Shown: positions 7,116 through 15,932, numbered from the stretch's first letter. The stretch is 35,410 nt of DNA from Rikenellaceae bacterium (GCA_900769885.1 CAAGIG010000050.1:1-35410); one strand, 5' to 3'. Notes: a model not told the origin generated them from the sequence alone. A program made the numbers and translations.

Positions 7116-9884
7116 ATGGCAAAGGATTACAATTTTTCGGAAATAGAGAAAAAATGGCAGCAGTATTGGGCTGAAAACGGAACATATAAGGTTAAGGAGG
7201 ATACCTCAAAACCCAAATACTATGTTTTGGATATGTTCCCTTATCCTTCGGGTGCGGGATTGCACGTGGGACACCCACTAGGATATATAGCAAGTGATAT
7301 TTACAGCAGATATAAAAGACTCAAAGGGTTCAATGTTTTGCATCCAATGGGTTTTGATGCATTTGGTCTTCCTGCAGAGCAATATGCTATCCAGACAGGT
7401 CAGCACCCTGCAAAGACAACAGAGGAGAACATTGCCCGTTATAAACAACAGCTGAACCGTATAGGATTCTCATACGACTGGTCTCGCGAGGTTAGAACTT
7501 GTGATCCTGAATACTATAAATGGACACAATGGGCATTTTTGCAAATGTTCTCACATTGGTATGACAAATCTCAGGCTAAAGCACGTCCTGTAGATGAGTT
7601 GGTTGAGATTTTTGCGCAAAACGGAAATATTGGTCTCGATGCAGCTTGTGGAGATGTTCCCGAGTTCACAGCAGAGCAATGGAACGGTTTTGATGCACAG
7701 CACAAAGATTCGATCCTTATGCAATACAGAATTGCCTATATCGGTGAAACTGCTGTGAACTGGTGTCCTCAATTGGGTACTGTCCTTGCAAACGATGAGG
7801 TAAAAGAGGGACTTTCCATCAGAGGTGGTTTCCCTGTCGAGCAAAAGAAAATGCAACAATGGCAGTTGAGAGTTTCTGCTTATGCTGAGCGTCTTTTGAA
7901 CGATTTGGAGTCGTTGGAATGGACTGATTCCCTTAAAGATATGCAAAAGAACTGGATTGGTCGTTCTCAGGGAGCTGAGATGATTTTCAAAGTTGTCAAT
8001 GGTTCTCAGGAATACGATATAACAATTTTTACAACTCGTGCAGATACAGTTTTCGGTGTTACATTTATGGTTTTGGCACCAGAAAGCGAATGGGTTGAAA
8101 AACTTACTGCTCCTGAAAACAAAGCGCAGGTAGAGGAGTATCTTGCAATGGCCAAGAGAAAAACCGAAAGGGAGAGAATGGCTGAAACCAAGAAGGTTAC
8201 AGGTGTCTTCACAGGCTCTTATGGTATCAATCCAATTACCGGAGAGAAAATTCCTGTATGGATTTCTGAATATGTTTTGGCTGGATATGGAACAGGTGCA
8301 ATTATGGCTGTCCCTGCTCACGACAGTCGTGACTATGCTTTTGCAAAACAATTCAATCTCCCTATCATACCACTTATCGAGGGATGTGATGTTTCGCAGG
8401 AGAGTTTTGATGCCAAAGAGGGAATTATGTGCAATTCGGGCTTCCTCAATGGAATGAGTGTCAAAGAAGCTATCCCTGCAGCTATCGAGAAAGTTGAGGA
8501 GATGGGCATCGGCAAGAGAAAAGTAAATTACAGATTGCGTGATGCTATTTTCTCGCGTCAAAGATATTGGGGTGAACCTTTCCCTATCTATTATGAAAAC
8601 GGAAAAGCTCTTCCTATCCCATTTGAATCACTTCCTTTGGAACTTCCTGAGGTGGACAAATTCCTGCCTACCGAAACAGGTGAACCTCCATTGGCAAGGG
8701 CAAAAGGTTGGGAGTACAATGGTTTCCCTATCGAGAAAAGTACAATGCCAGGTTTTGCAGGAAGTAGTGCATACTATTTGAGATATATGGATCCTCGCAA
8801 CAATGAAGCACTGGTAGGTAAGGAGAAGAATGAATATTGGAGAAGCGTGGACTTGTATATCGGTGGTACTGAGCACGCTACAGGTCACCTGATTTATTCG
8901 AGATTCTGGAATAAATTCTTGTTTGATATTGGATATGTTTGCGAGAATGAACCTTTCAGAAAACTTGTGAACCAAGGTATGATCCAGGGTCGTTCAAACT
9001 TTGTCTACAGAATCAAGAATACCAATACATTTGTCTCTTATAATCTTAAATCGCAATACGATACAACAGAGATACACGTCGATGTAAACATCGTGAACAA
9101 TGACAGACTGGATATCGAAGCGTTCCGTAACTGGATGCCAGATTACAAAAATGCCGAATTTATCCTTGAAGATGGAGAGTATATTTGCGGATGGGCAGTT
9201 GAGAAAATGAGTAAGTCTATGTTCAATGTTGTGAATCCTGACAATATTTGTGAATCGTATGGTGCTGATACATTGAGACTTTATGAAATGTTCTTAGGAC
9301 CTCTTGAACAATCAAAACCTTGGGATACAAAAGGTATCGACGGTGTTCACAGATTTATCAGAAAATTCTGGAGATTATTCTTCAATGGTGAGGAGTTTTC
9401 GGTAAGTGATGCAAAAGCAACTCCTGCAGAACTTAAAACACTTCACAATTTGATTCATAAAATAGAGTCCCAAATCGAAGGATTCTCATTCAATACCTGT
9501 GTGAGCGGATTTATGATTGCTGTAAATGAACTTACAGATATGAAATGCCATTCGAGGGAAGTTCTTGAGCAGATGGTTATCTTGTTGAGTCCATTTGCAC
9601 CTCACGTAAGTGAAGAGTTGTGGCAAATGTTGGGTCACACCACATCTGTTTGCGATGCACCATTCCCTGTATATGAAGAGGCCTACACAAAAGAGGATTC
9701 ATTTGAATATCCTGTCTCATTCAATGGAAAAATGAGATTCAAACTTTCACTTTCCAAGAGTCTTACTCCTAAAGAGGTGGAAGCTGCTGTATTGGCTGAC
9801 CCCAACACCGAAAAATACCTTGCAGGCAATAATGTGAAAAAGGTGATTGTGGTCCCTTCCAAGATTATTAATATTGTAATGTAA
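7116..9884 (+). CDS. leuS: Leucyl-tRNA synthetase
   Basis: 922 residues from the ATG at 7116 (MAKDYNFSEIEKKWQQYW); an upstream extension of this frame into the M28-like gene was rejected because homologues start at this point. Class I motifs are HVGH at residues 50-53 and KMSKS at 697-701. The CP1 editing domain lies between them, with TIFTTRADTVFGVTF and VPAHDSRDYAFA. An insertion before KMSKS (FVYRIKNTNTFVSYNL to WAVE) matches a bacteroidete-type LeuRS. It charges tRNA-Leu in the cytoplasm. The start is two bases after the preceding stop, consistent with one operon from 4205. Confidence 0.98.
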   Translation: MAKDYNFSEIEKKWQQYWAENGTYKVKEDTSKPKYYVLDMFPYPSGAGLHVGHPLGYIASDIYSRYKRLKGFNVLHPMGFDAFGLPAEQYAIQTGQHPAKTTEENIARYKQQLNRIGFSYDWSREVRTCDPEYYKWTQWAFLQMFSHWYDKSQAKARPVDELVEIFAQNGNIGLDAACGDVPEFTAEQWNGFDAQHKDSILMQYRIAYIGETAVNWCPQLGTVLANDEVKEGLSIRGGFPVEQKKMQQWQLRVSAYAERLLNDLESLEWTDSLKDMQKNWIGRSQGAEMIFKVVNGSQEYDITIFTTRADTVFGVTFMVLAPESEWVEKLTAPENKAQVEEYLAMAKRKTERERMAETKKVTGVFTGSYGINPITGEKIPVWISEYVLAGYGTGAIMAVPAHDSRDYAFAKQFNLPIIPLIEGCDVSQESFDAKEGIMCNSGFLNGMSVKEAIPAAIEKVEEMGIGKRKVNYRLRDAIFSRQRYWGEPFPIYYENGKALPIPFESLPLELPEVDKFLPTETGEPPLARAKGWEYNGFPIEKSTMPGFAGSSAYYLRYMDPRNNEALVGKEKNEYWRSVDLYIGGTEHATGHLIYSRFWNKFLFDIGYVCENEPFRKLVNQGMIQGRSNFVYRIKNTNTFVSYNLKSQYDTTEIHVDVNIVNNDRLDIEAFRNWMPDYKNAEFILEDGEYICGWAVEKMSKSMFNVVNPDNICESYGADTLRLYEMFLGPLEQSKPWDTKGIDGVHRFIRKFWRLFFNGEEFSVSDAKATPAELKTLHNLIHKIESQIEGFSFNTCVSGFMIAVNELTDMKCHSREVLEQMVILLSPFAPHVSEELWQMLGHTTSVCDAPFPVYEEAYTKEDSFEYPVSFNGKMRFKLSLSKSLTPKEVEAAVLADPNTEKYLAGNNVKKVIVVPSKIINIVM

Positions 9885-9891
9885 TTTAAAT

Positions 9892-10836
9892 ATGGGTAAA
9901 ACTTCCAATTTCAAGAAATTATTGACCTTGTTCAATGATTATTTCATCATTACACTTGGTCTGCTATTCTATACCCTCGGTATAGTAGTATTCGTCATCC
10001 CTAACGAGTTGGTGAGTGGTGGCGTTTCAGGTATGGGTGCATTGGTGCAATATGCTACCAAAGGTGCTATTCCTGTAAGTATCACATACTTCGTTGTTAA
10101 TATCGTATTGTTGTTGATTGCTCTTAAACTTCTCGGAAAGGGGTTTGGAGTGAAGACTGTCTATGCGATTTTTGTCGCTTCCTTCTTCCTTGGTATTCTT
10201 CCTGAGATTATTCCTGCTGACTTTATTCAGGAGATTTCTGTTAAGAACGGTAAGCTGATTGCCGGTATGATAGCGGGTACATTGTGCGGTTTCGGTATCG
10301 GTGTCACTTTCAGTAAAGGTGGTAGTACCGGTGGTACTGATATTGTGGCGTTGATTGTCAACAAATACAGAAATATCCCTCCCGGACGAGTTATTCTGAT
10401 GCTTGACATCTTTATCGTAGGTTCTTCGATTTTCCTCCCTTCTGAGCTTACTATCGGAGAAAGAATTGCCGCTATTATGTATGGTTATCTGACTGTGGCA
10501 GTCTGCGGATTTGTAGTCGATTTGTCTGTGTCGGGTACAAAACAATCTGTTCAGATTATGATTTTCTCAAAGGCAAACGAGGAGATTGCAGAGATGATCG
10601 GCACTCAACTAAAGAGAGGTGTCACTATCCTCGATGGTCAGGGATGGTATACCAAGAGACACGATAAAATTCTTATGGTTGTAGTGAGAAAAGCGGAGTC
10701 TCCACTTCTTCTTTCAATGATTAAATCCATTGATCCTAACGCATTTATCACTGTCGGAAGTGTAATGGGAGTATATGGTCAGGGATTCGATTCTATCAAG
10801 GAAATCAAGAGTAAAAAGGCAATTAAAGAAAATTAA
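9892..10836 (+). CDS. YitT family membrane protein (DUF161 plus DUF2179)
   Basis: 314 residues. Residues ~15-215 carry about five or six hydrophobic helices, with the YitT signature LGIVVFVIPNELVSGGVSGMG in the first and GGSTGGTDIVALIVNKY after the fourth. The C-terminal ~85 residues (IMIFSKANEEIAEMI...TILDGQGWYTKRHDKILMVVVR) form the DUF2179 cytoplasmic domain. The family is predicted to transport a small molecule but the substrate is not settled. It begins 7 bases after leuS and ends 15 bases before a hairpin that probably terminates the run. Confidence 0.92.
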   Translation: MGKTSNFKKLLTLFNDYFIITLGLLFYTLGIVVFVIPNELVSGGVSGMGALVQYATKGAIPVSITYFVVNIVLLLIALKLLGKGFGVKTVYAIFVASFFLGILPEIIPADFIQEISVKNGKLIAGMIAGTLCGFGIGVTFSKGGSTGGTDIVALIVNKYRNIPPGRVILMLDIFIVGSSIFLPSELTIGERIAAIMYGYLTVAVCGFVVDLSVSGTKQSVQIMIFSKANEEIAEMIGTQLKRGVTILDGQGWYTKRHDKILMVVVRKAESPLLLSMIKSIDPNAFITVGSVMGVYGQGFDSIKEIKSKKAIKEN

Positions 10837-10851
10837 GAATTTTAAAAAAAT

Positions 10852-10882
10852 ATAAAATCGTCAATACAACGGCCGATTTTAT
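10852..10882 (+). terminator. Hairpin terminator after the yitT-like gene
   Basis: A perfect 9-bp stem, ATAAAATCG at 10852-10860 and CGATTTTAT at 10874-10882, with a 13-base loop. The T-rich part lies within the 3' arm and there is no further long T-tract, so strength is uncertain. Confidence 0.6.
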
Positions 10883-10900
10883 TGAATAACAGATAAGAGG

Positions 10901-10953
10901 TAGTTTCTATCATACCTTTGGGAAAAACAAAACCAGAGTTATGATAGAAACTA
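10901..10953 (+). promoter_or_regulatory. Promoter -7 box and start codon framed by a perfect 14-bp inverted repeat
   Basis: TAGTTTCTATCATA at 10901-10914 is the exact reverse complement of TATGATAGAAACTA at 10940-10953. The gap of 25 bases holds a Bacteroidota -7 box TACCTTTG (10913-10920, overlapping the left arm by two bases) and the right arm covers the ATG at 10941. A matching -33 box is not clear. The symmetry suggests an operator for autoregulation by the AraC-type protein encoded just downstream; an RNA hairpin is possible only if transcription starts upstream of 10901. Confidence 0.7.
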
Positions 10954-12092
10954 TGCTTTTTTTATTTATAGGGATATGGTTGCCCAGCATTGTCTATTTC
11001 GCCCTTTTTGTATATCTTTTCAGAGAGGGAGTGGCGGAAGGATTAGACAGTAGTGGAAATAATTTCAAGCAGACAGTTCAATGGCTGACTGTGGTGGTGT
11101 TTCTTCTGTTCTCAAACTATCTGGTAATGATGTTTGCCAGGTATCCTGAGTTTGGAACTTCTGAATTTGAAGAGTTGTGCAAATTTTCACTCTCAAAGGT
11201 TTTTCTGTTATCTTCATTTATATCTTCTATTGTAATTATAGAGTACAGGTGGGAATACAACTATCATATCCGATTGGTTCTGATGTTGGCTTTTCTATTG
11301 GGTTTCGGGACTTTTCTGGAGATTTCGTATCTTTTGGACTGGGAATTCCCCAGTAAAATGTTTATTGGAAAATTTGCAGTTTTGTTGAACTTCTTCTCCT
11401 TCTTGCACATTTTATATTCTTTCAAAAAGGAGCAGTTGTCCAATAGAAGTATGTTGTCAGGACTCTCACTTCTTTCGGCGATTTTCTTTTACTTGAATTT
11501 GTATGTGGAGGGTGATTTCCTTTTTGATTATATGTTTGCAGCTATCGGTATGACAACTGCTCACATTTGTGTGATAGTTGGGTATTTGTTCAGAAAGAAG
11601 CGGGTCGGGATGCCTAAAGCATATATTGTGCAGGATGGGACCATTCCACTTGAGGACTCCCCTGCAAAGTATCAGTCAGGCACTTCGGAGAAAGGAGATG
11701 TCTCATTGAGGGCAAAGCTGGTCAATTATCTGGAAAATGAGAAACCATTTCTGAATAAAGATTTGAGTATGGAGCAAATGGCTGACAGGTTGAATACAAA
11801 TAAAACCTATCTCTCGAAAATCATCAATGTAGAGATGGACCGCAATTTCAGAGATTTGATCAATTATTATAGAGTTAAGGAGGCAATAAGGATTTTCAAT
11901 GAGAATGATACCCTTTCCATCAAAGAACTTCAGGAAATGGTAGGGTTTAATAATGCCTCTTCATTCACAAGTGCATTTAAGGTAAATACAGGTTCTACTC
12001 CGGGTGAGTGGTGTAAAGATATTAAGAGTAAACGTAGAACAGAAAATGGACAAACAATTAAAGAGCAGGAGACGCAGTGTAGATTACAATGA
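10941..12092 (+). CDS. Membrane-embedded AraC-family transcriptional regulator (7 TM helices plus HTH)
   Basis: 383 residues. The N-terminal ~215 residues hold about seven hydrophobic segments (first FLFIGIWLPSIVYFALFVYLF, last FAAIGMTTAHICVIVGYLF). Residues ~255-365 are an AraC-type double helix-turn-helix: LSMEQMADRLNTNKTYLSKIIN for the first and LSIKELQEMVGFNNASSFTSAF for the second, ending GSTPGEWCKD. Such 7TM-AraC proteins presumably sense an envelope or lipophilic signal and bind DNA at the membrane; the ligand is unknown. The gene overlaps the next one by 47 bases, and its promoter region is framed by a 14-bp inverted repeat. Confidence 0.88.
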   Translation: MIETMLFLFIGIWLPSIVYFALFVYLFREGVAEGLDSSGNNFKQTVQWLTVVVFLLFSNYLVMMFARYPEFGTSEFEELCKFSLSKVFLLSSFISSIVIIEYRWEYNYHIRLVLMLAFLLGFGTFLEISYLLDWEFPSKMFIGKFAVLLNFFSFLHILYSFKKEQLSNRSMLSGLSLLSAIFFYLNLYVEGDFLFDYMFAAIGMTTAHICVIVGYLFRKKRVGMPKAYIVQDGTIPLEDSPAKYQSGTSEKGDVSLRAKLVNYLENEKPFLNKDLSMEQMADRLNTNKTYLSKIINVEMDRNFRDLINYYRVKEAIRIFNENDTLSIKELQEMVGFNNASSFTSAFKVNTGSTPGEWCKDIKSKRRTENGQTIKEQETQCRLQ

Positions 12093-12456
12093 ATTGTTTT
12101 ATCTTATTGACTACAAAATCAGAATTAAAAAAAGCTATTTGAATCCTTCGTTAAGTTTAAAGGATGTATGCCTTATGGTGGGAACGAACCGTACGTATGC
12201 CTCCAGAGCAGTGGCTACCCGTTACAAGAATTTCCAATCGTATCTTTCAATTATCAGATTGGAATCTTTGCTGGATGAATTCTTTTCATCCGAATTATTA
12301 TATAAGGACTGGGAAGAAACTGAAGAGTTGGCTCTGCGACACGGTTTTCAGAGCAGGCGAAGCCTGGACAGGGCAATGATAAAAGAGATGGGTGTAACTT
12401 TCAGCAAGATGATTCGTTTGAGAGAATCAGGTGCTAAGCGAGAATTTTTCCAATAA
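12046..12456 (+). CDS. Small AraC-like HTH protein overlapping the membrane regulator
   Basis: 136 residues from the ATG at 12046 (MDKQLKSRRRSVDYNELF); a GTG at 12004 would lengthen the overlap and is less likely. The body aligns by eye with the HTH domain of the preceding gene: SYLNPSLSLKDVCLMVGTNRTYASRAV against FLNKDLSMEQMADRLNTNKTYLSKII, then a second helix-turn-helix around LALRHGFQSRRSLDRAMIKEMGVTF. It has no membrane or sensor domain. It lies in a different frame and overlaps the upstream gene by 47 bases, so co-translation is likely. It may heterodimerise with, or compete with, the membrane regulator (inference). Its 3' end overlaps convergent holA by 23 bases. Confidence 0.75.
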   Translation: MDKQLKSRRRSVDYNELFYLIDYKIRIKKSYLNPSLSLKDVCLMVGTNRTYASRAVATRYKNFQSYLSIIRLESLLDEFFSSELLYKDWEETEELALRHGFQSRRSLDRAMIKEMGVTFSKMIRLRESGAKREFFQ

Positions 12457-13462
12457 GTTCTATCAGGAGCTCTCCTTCAGAGGCGTTACCTCCAAGGTTG
12501 CTTTTGCATTTGGTGTCGCATTCCATAATGTAGGATACTACCTTCATTGTTTTGCGAAGATTGTAATTGTCCAATGCTTTGAGGAATACAAATCTGCTGT
12601 AGTACACTCCCGCCTCTTTTATAAGTGCATCTTTATTTGTGATGCCACTTAATCTGAGGGCGTGCAACAGTTCGAGTTTGGAGAAGAAATAGAATAAAAA
12701 TCCGAGGGTTTTAATCAATGGGTATTTCTTTGGGGATTCTCCAAAGTAGTATGCAATGTTGAATGCCTTTTGGGGATTCTTGTATGCCAGCGCATTTGTC
12801 AGTTCGTTGATATTGAACTCTTTGCTGATGCCGATGTTGTTTTCAATATCTGTGGCAGTGATTACTTTCCTCTCTTGTGGAATGGCTTGCAGGAGTTTGT
12901 CGCTCTCGACTGCTATTTTGCGCAAATCATTTCCTGCAAATTCTGCCAGAAGGGTGGCTGCGTCAGGTTCGATGCGTACTCCCAACGAATTGAAATGGTC
13001 GGCAATCCATTCTGGCATTGCATCTTCTGAAACTTTAGGAGAGTTGAAGAGAACTCCAACTGAAGATGCGTTTTTGTAAAATTTGGTTCTTGCATCGAGG
13101 GTTTTGCCTGAAATCAGGAGCACCAGGACTGTTGTTTCGGAGTAGTGCTGGAGATATTTGTCAAGTTCTTCGATGTTTTTCAGTGCTTGTGCCTCTTTGA
13201 CAATTACAAGTACCCTTTCTGCCATCATTGGATAGCGTTGGCAAATGGATATGATATCGGCTACATTTGTGTCATTTCCGTAGAGAATGGTTTGGTTGAA
13301 ATCCCGTTCGAAGGGCTGGAGTCCATTTTCTATAATCAGGTCACATAGTTTCTCAGGGTAGAATGGTTCTTCCCCCATCAAAACGTAGATTGGTTTGAAT
13401 TGTTGGGAGAGAATTTCCTTTTTGAGGGTGTTGAATGATATACCTGAGTTTTGTTTTGCCAT
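12434..13462 (-). CDS. holA: DNA polymerase III delta subunit
   Basis: 342 residues, matching HolA. Delta is the clamp-loader wrench that opens the beta sliding clamp. Visible cues are the N-terminal FKPIYVLMGEEPFYPEKLCDLI (degenerate P-loop region that lacks a functional Walker A, as expected), LVIVKEAQAL, VLLISGKTLDARTKFYK and NDLRKIAVESDKL. It is divergent from the HsdR-N-like gene with 57 bases between starts. Its 3' end overlaps the small AraC-like gene. Confidence 0.93.
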   Translation of the reverse strand: MAKQNSGISFNTLKKEILSQQFKPIYVLMGEEPFYPEKLCDLIIENGLQPFERDFNQTILYGNDTNVADIISICQRYPMMAERVLVIVKEAQALKNIEELDKYLQHYSETTVLVLLISGKTLDARTKFYKNASSVGVLFNSPKVSEDAMPEWIADHFNSLGVRIEPDAATLLAEFAGNDLRKIAVESDKLLQAIPQERKVITATDIENNIGISKEFNINELTNALAYKNPQKAFNIAYYFGESPKKYPLIKTLGFLFYFFSKLELLHALRLSGITNKDALIKEAGVYYSRFVFLKALDNYNLRKTMKVVSYIMECDTKCKSNLGGNASEGELLIELIGKILA

Positions 13463-13466
13463 ATCG

Positions 13467-13495
13467 CAAATGTATTAAATTTATTTGTATGTTTG
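13467..13495. promoter_or_regulatory. Back-to-back -7 boxes for holA (minus) and the HsdR-N-like gene (plus)
   Basis: On the minus strand TACATTTG (13474-13467) and on the plus strand TATGTTTG (13488-13495) both fit TAnnTTTG, 13 bases apart. Clear -33 TTTG boxes at 19-21 bases are not seen for either. The minus box lies only 4 bases from the holA ATG at 13462, so that transcript would be almost leaderless. Confidence 0.5.
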
Positions 13496-13519
13496 CGTTC
13501 GGTTAGGGAGAATTATCTG

Positions 13520-13915
13520 ATGAGTGAAAAAATTTTTGATCCTTTGAGAAAAAAAGAGGTGCCGGCAACTCCTGAGGAACTGGTGCGGCAAGGTGTTATC
13601 AGATGGCTCAATGAGGAGATGGAAATTCCTTTGCCAATGATGATTTCAGAATGTTCATTTACCTATAATACAAGAGTTTACAGGGCGGACATTTTGGTCA
13701 GGGCAAAAGATCTTTCACCGCTGATGCTCGTTGAGTGCAAGGCTCCCCATATAAAAATAGACAGTAAAGTTATTGAGCAAGGGATAAGGTACAACAGAGT
13801 TTTGAAACTGAAATATCTCTTGTTTACCAATGGGAGTACCTCCTATTTTTGTGAAAGGGTAGGGGATGGTCTTGAGTATAGGTTTTTAAGTGAGGTTCCC
13901 AAAATAAATTTGTAG
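13520..13915 (+). CDS. Standalone HsdR-N-terminal-like PD-(D/E)XK protein
   Basis: 131 residues from the ATG at 13520; an earlier in-frame start lies upstream of the -7 box and was rejected. It matches the type I restriction HsdR N-terminal domain: YRADILVRAKDLSPLMLVECKAP supplies the D-(E)xK catalytic pattern of the PD-(D/E)XK nuclease fold, and the last part (VIEQGIRYNRVLKLKYLLFTNG) is typical of the family. There is no helicase, HsdM or HsdS nearby, so this is not a restriction enzyme. Function is unknown; position beside holA and only 3 bases before the CCA-adding-type gene hints at nucleic-acid housekeeping. Confidence 0.85.
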   Translation: MSEKIFDPLRKKEVPATPEELVRQGVIRWLNEEMEIPLPMMISECSFTYNTRVYRADILVRAKDLSPLMLVECKAPHIKIDSKVIEQGIRYNRVLKLKYLLFTNGSTSYFCERVGDGLEYRFLSEVPKINL

Positions 13916-13918
13916 GAT

Positions 13919-15343
13919 ATGGAGTATAGTCATCTTTTTAAATTGGATAATCCTATTTTTGAAGTAATCTCTCAAGAGGCTGAGGCTTTGGGAGTTAAGG
14001 CTTATGTTATAGGTGGGTATGTGCGTGATTGCATATTGGGCAGAGGAAGTAAGGATATCGATGTGGTGGTGGAAGGAAGTGGTACTGAACTGGCTAAAAG
14101 GGTCGGTGCGAGGATTCATTCCAATGTCTCTGTGTATGCCCGTTTCGGTACTGCAATGGTGCACAATTCAAAAGGGGAGGAAATAGAATTTGTAGGAGCG
14201 CGTAAAGAGTCTTACAGTGCCGATTCACGTAAACCGGAGGTGGAACAGGGAACTTTGCGCGATGACCAGCTCCGCAGGGATTTTACTATCAATGCTTTGT
14301 CTTTCTCTTTGCAGAAGGAGGATTTTGGAAAATTGTACGACCCTTTTAACGGGTTGGATGATCTTAGGGCCGGTCTGATCAGGACCCCTCTGGACCCCGA
14401 TATGACTTTTAGCGACGATCCGTTGAGGATGATTCGTGCTATCAGGTTTGCTACACAACTCTCTTTTACCATTGTTCCTGAGGCTTTTGACTCTATAAAA
14501 AGGAATCGTGGCAGAATGGCTATACTTTCGGCAGAGCGAATCAGTGAGGAGTTGCATAAAATTCTCCTTTCTCCGAAACCTTCTGTTGGTATCGATTTGC
14601 TGGACCAGTGCACCTTGTTGGAATTGATTATGCCTGAAGTGTTTAATCTCAAGGGGGTTGAAACTTGTAATGGCAAGGCTCATAAAGATAATTATTATCA
14701 CTCGTTGCAGGTGTTGGATAATGTTGCTGAGAATTCTCCCTCATTGTGGCTTCGCTGGGCTGCTTTGTTGCACGATATAGGCAAACCATCTACCAAGAGA
14801 TATGAGAAAGGTATTGGCTGGACTTTCCACTCTCACGAAGTCGTGGGGGCAAATATGGTCTATCACCTTTTCAAGCACCTTAGAATGCCGCTTAACGAGA
14901 AAATGAAATATGTTCAAAAGCTCGTTTTGCTCCATCTCAGACCTATTGCCCTTGTCCAGGAGGAAGTTACAGATTCGGCTATCAGAAGATTGCTTTTCGA
15001 TGCGGGGGATGATGTTGAGGATCTGATGACTTTGTGTGAAGCTGATATCACATCCAAAAATGACAGAACTGTAGAGCGACATAAAAAGAATTTTGTCCTT
15101 GTCCGTCAAAAAATGAAAGAGGTGGAGGAGAGGGACAATATCAGAAACTTCAAAAATCCTATTACAGGGGAGCTGATTATGGAGTATTTCAATATCACTC
15201 CGGGCAAAGAGATAGGATTGTTGAAGGAGGCTGTGAAAAAAGCCATCCTCGATGGTGAAATCGAAAATGGCTATGATGCTGCTTTTGAATATATGAAAGT
15301 GAAAGCGGCTGAGCTTGGACTTGTTCCAAAGGTTAGTGAATAG
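13919..15343 (+). CDS. CCA tRNA nucleotidyltransferase / poly(A) polymerase family with HD domain
   Basis: 474 residues. The class II nucleotidyltransferase head shows AYVIGGYVRDCILG and the DxD metal pair in KDIDVVVEG, then LRRDFTINALSF and DDPLRMIRAIRFATQL. An HD domain follows near residue 280 (WAALLHDIGKPSTKRYE). This build is that of the bacterial CCA-adding enzyme, which completes the 3' CCA of tRNAs; the HD domain adds phosphohydrolase activity in some relatives. CCA versus poly(A) specificity cannot be told from motifs alone. It follows the HsdR-N-like gene by 3 bases and overlaps convergent folE by 11. Confidence 0.93.
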   Translation: MEYSHLFKLDNPIFEVISQEAEALGVKAYVIGGYVRDCILGRGSKDIDVVVEGSGTELAKRVGARIHSNVSVYARFGTAMVHNSKGEEIEFVGARKESYSADSRKPEVEQGTLRDDQLRRDFTINALSFSLQKEDFGKLYDPFNGLDDLRAGLIRTPLDPDMTFSDDPLRMIRAIRFATQLSFTIVPEAFDSIKRNRGRMAILSAERISEELHKILLSPKPSVGIDLLDQCTLLELIMPEVFNLKGVETCNGKAHKDNYYHSLQVLDNVAENSPSLWLRWAALLHDIGKPSTKRYEKGIGWTFHSHEVVGANMVYHLFKHLRMPLNEKMKYVQKLVLLHLRPIALVQEEVTDSAIRRLLFDAGDDVEDLMTLCEADITSKNDRTVERHKKNFVLVRQKMKEVEERDNIRNFKNPITGELIMEYFNITPGKEIGLLKEAVKKAILDGEIENGYDAAFEYMKVKAAELGLVPKVSE

Positions 15344-15932
15344 AGACTCCGATAAGGTTCATAAATTCACTTCTGGTACGCTCGTCTTTCAAAAATGCTC
15401 CTGTAAAGGCAGATGTGGTGGTCACGGAGTTTTGTTTCTGAACACCTCTGAGCTGCATACACATATGTGAAGCTTCGATGACAACGCCAACTCCCAAGGG
15501 GTGAAGGGTATCTTGGATGCAATCTCTGATTTGTACAGTCAATCTCTCCTGAACTTGCAGTCTTCTTGCGAAACATTCCACCACTCTCGCTATTTTGCTC
15601 AAACCTGTGATGTGTCCGTTAGGAATGTATGCCACGTGTGCTTTTCCATAGAAAGGCAACATATGGTGTTCGCACATTGAGTAAAGCTCTATATCTTTGA
15701 CAATAACCATTTGTTTGTAATCCTCTTTGAACATTGCTGAGCGGAGGATTTCAGAGCCGTCCTGTGTATATCCTTGTGTTAAAAATTGCATACTTTTGGC
15801 TACTCTCAAGGGTGTTTTCAACAAACCTTCCCTTTCAGGGTCTTCGCCCAAAAGACGCAAAATCTCTTTGTAATGTGCCGACAATTCATCTGTGATGATG
15901 GGGTCGAACTCTTCTATCTTTCTATATGCCAT
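15333..15932 (-). CDS. folE: GTP cyclohydrolase I
   Basis: 199 residues from the ATG at 15932 (MAYRKIEEFDPIITDELS); a longer reading from 15980 lacks a plausible start and was rejected. It converts GTP to 7,8-dihydroneopterin triphosphate, the first step of folate synthesis. Zinc ligands are visible as Cys87 and His90 in MCEHHMLPFYG and Cys158 in SHMCMQLRGV. The GHITGLSKIARVVE and RLTVQI segments are also characteristic. It overlaps the 3' end of the convergent CCA-type gene by 11 bases and is divergent from the ABC ATPase gene. Confidence 0.97.
   Translation of the reverse strand: MAYRKIEEFDPIITDELSAHYKEILRLLGEDPEREGLLKTPLRVAKSMQFLTQGYTQDGSEILRSAMFKEDYKQMVIVKDIELYSMCEHHMLPFYGKAHVAYIPNGHITGLSKIARVVECFARRLQVQERLTVQIRDCIQDTLHPLGVGVVIEASHMCMQLRGVQKQNSVTTTSAFTGAFLKDERTRSEFMNLIGVSIH

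Noticed and set aside
7551..8561. A 336-codon open frame on the minus strand inside leuS
   Set aside because: It is antisense to a clearly conserved enzyme and its product has no recognisable domain or credible start signal; codon bias of leuS explains it.
10941..12456. The two AraC genes as one frameshifted gene
   Set aside because: The first already has a complete double HTH and the second repeats that whole domain, so they are separate genes.
13520..13915. Remnant of a type I restriction system
   Set aside because: No helicase, methylase or specificity gene nearby; the short length and housekeeping context fit the stand-alone family.
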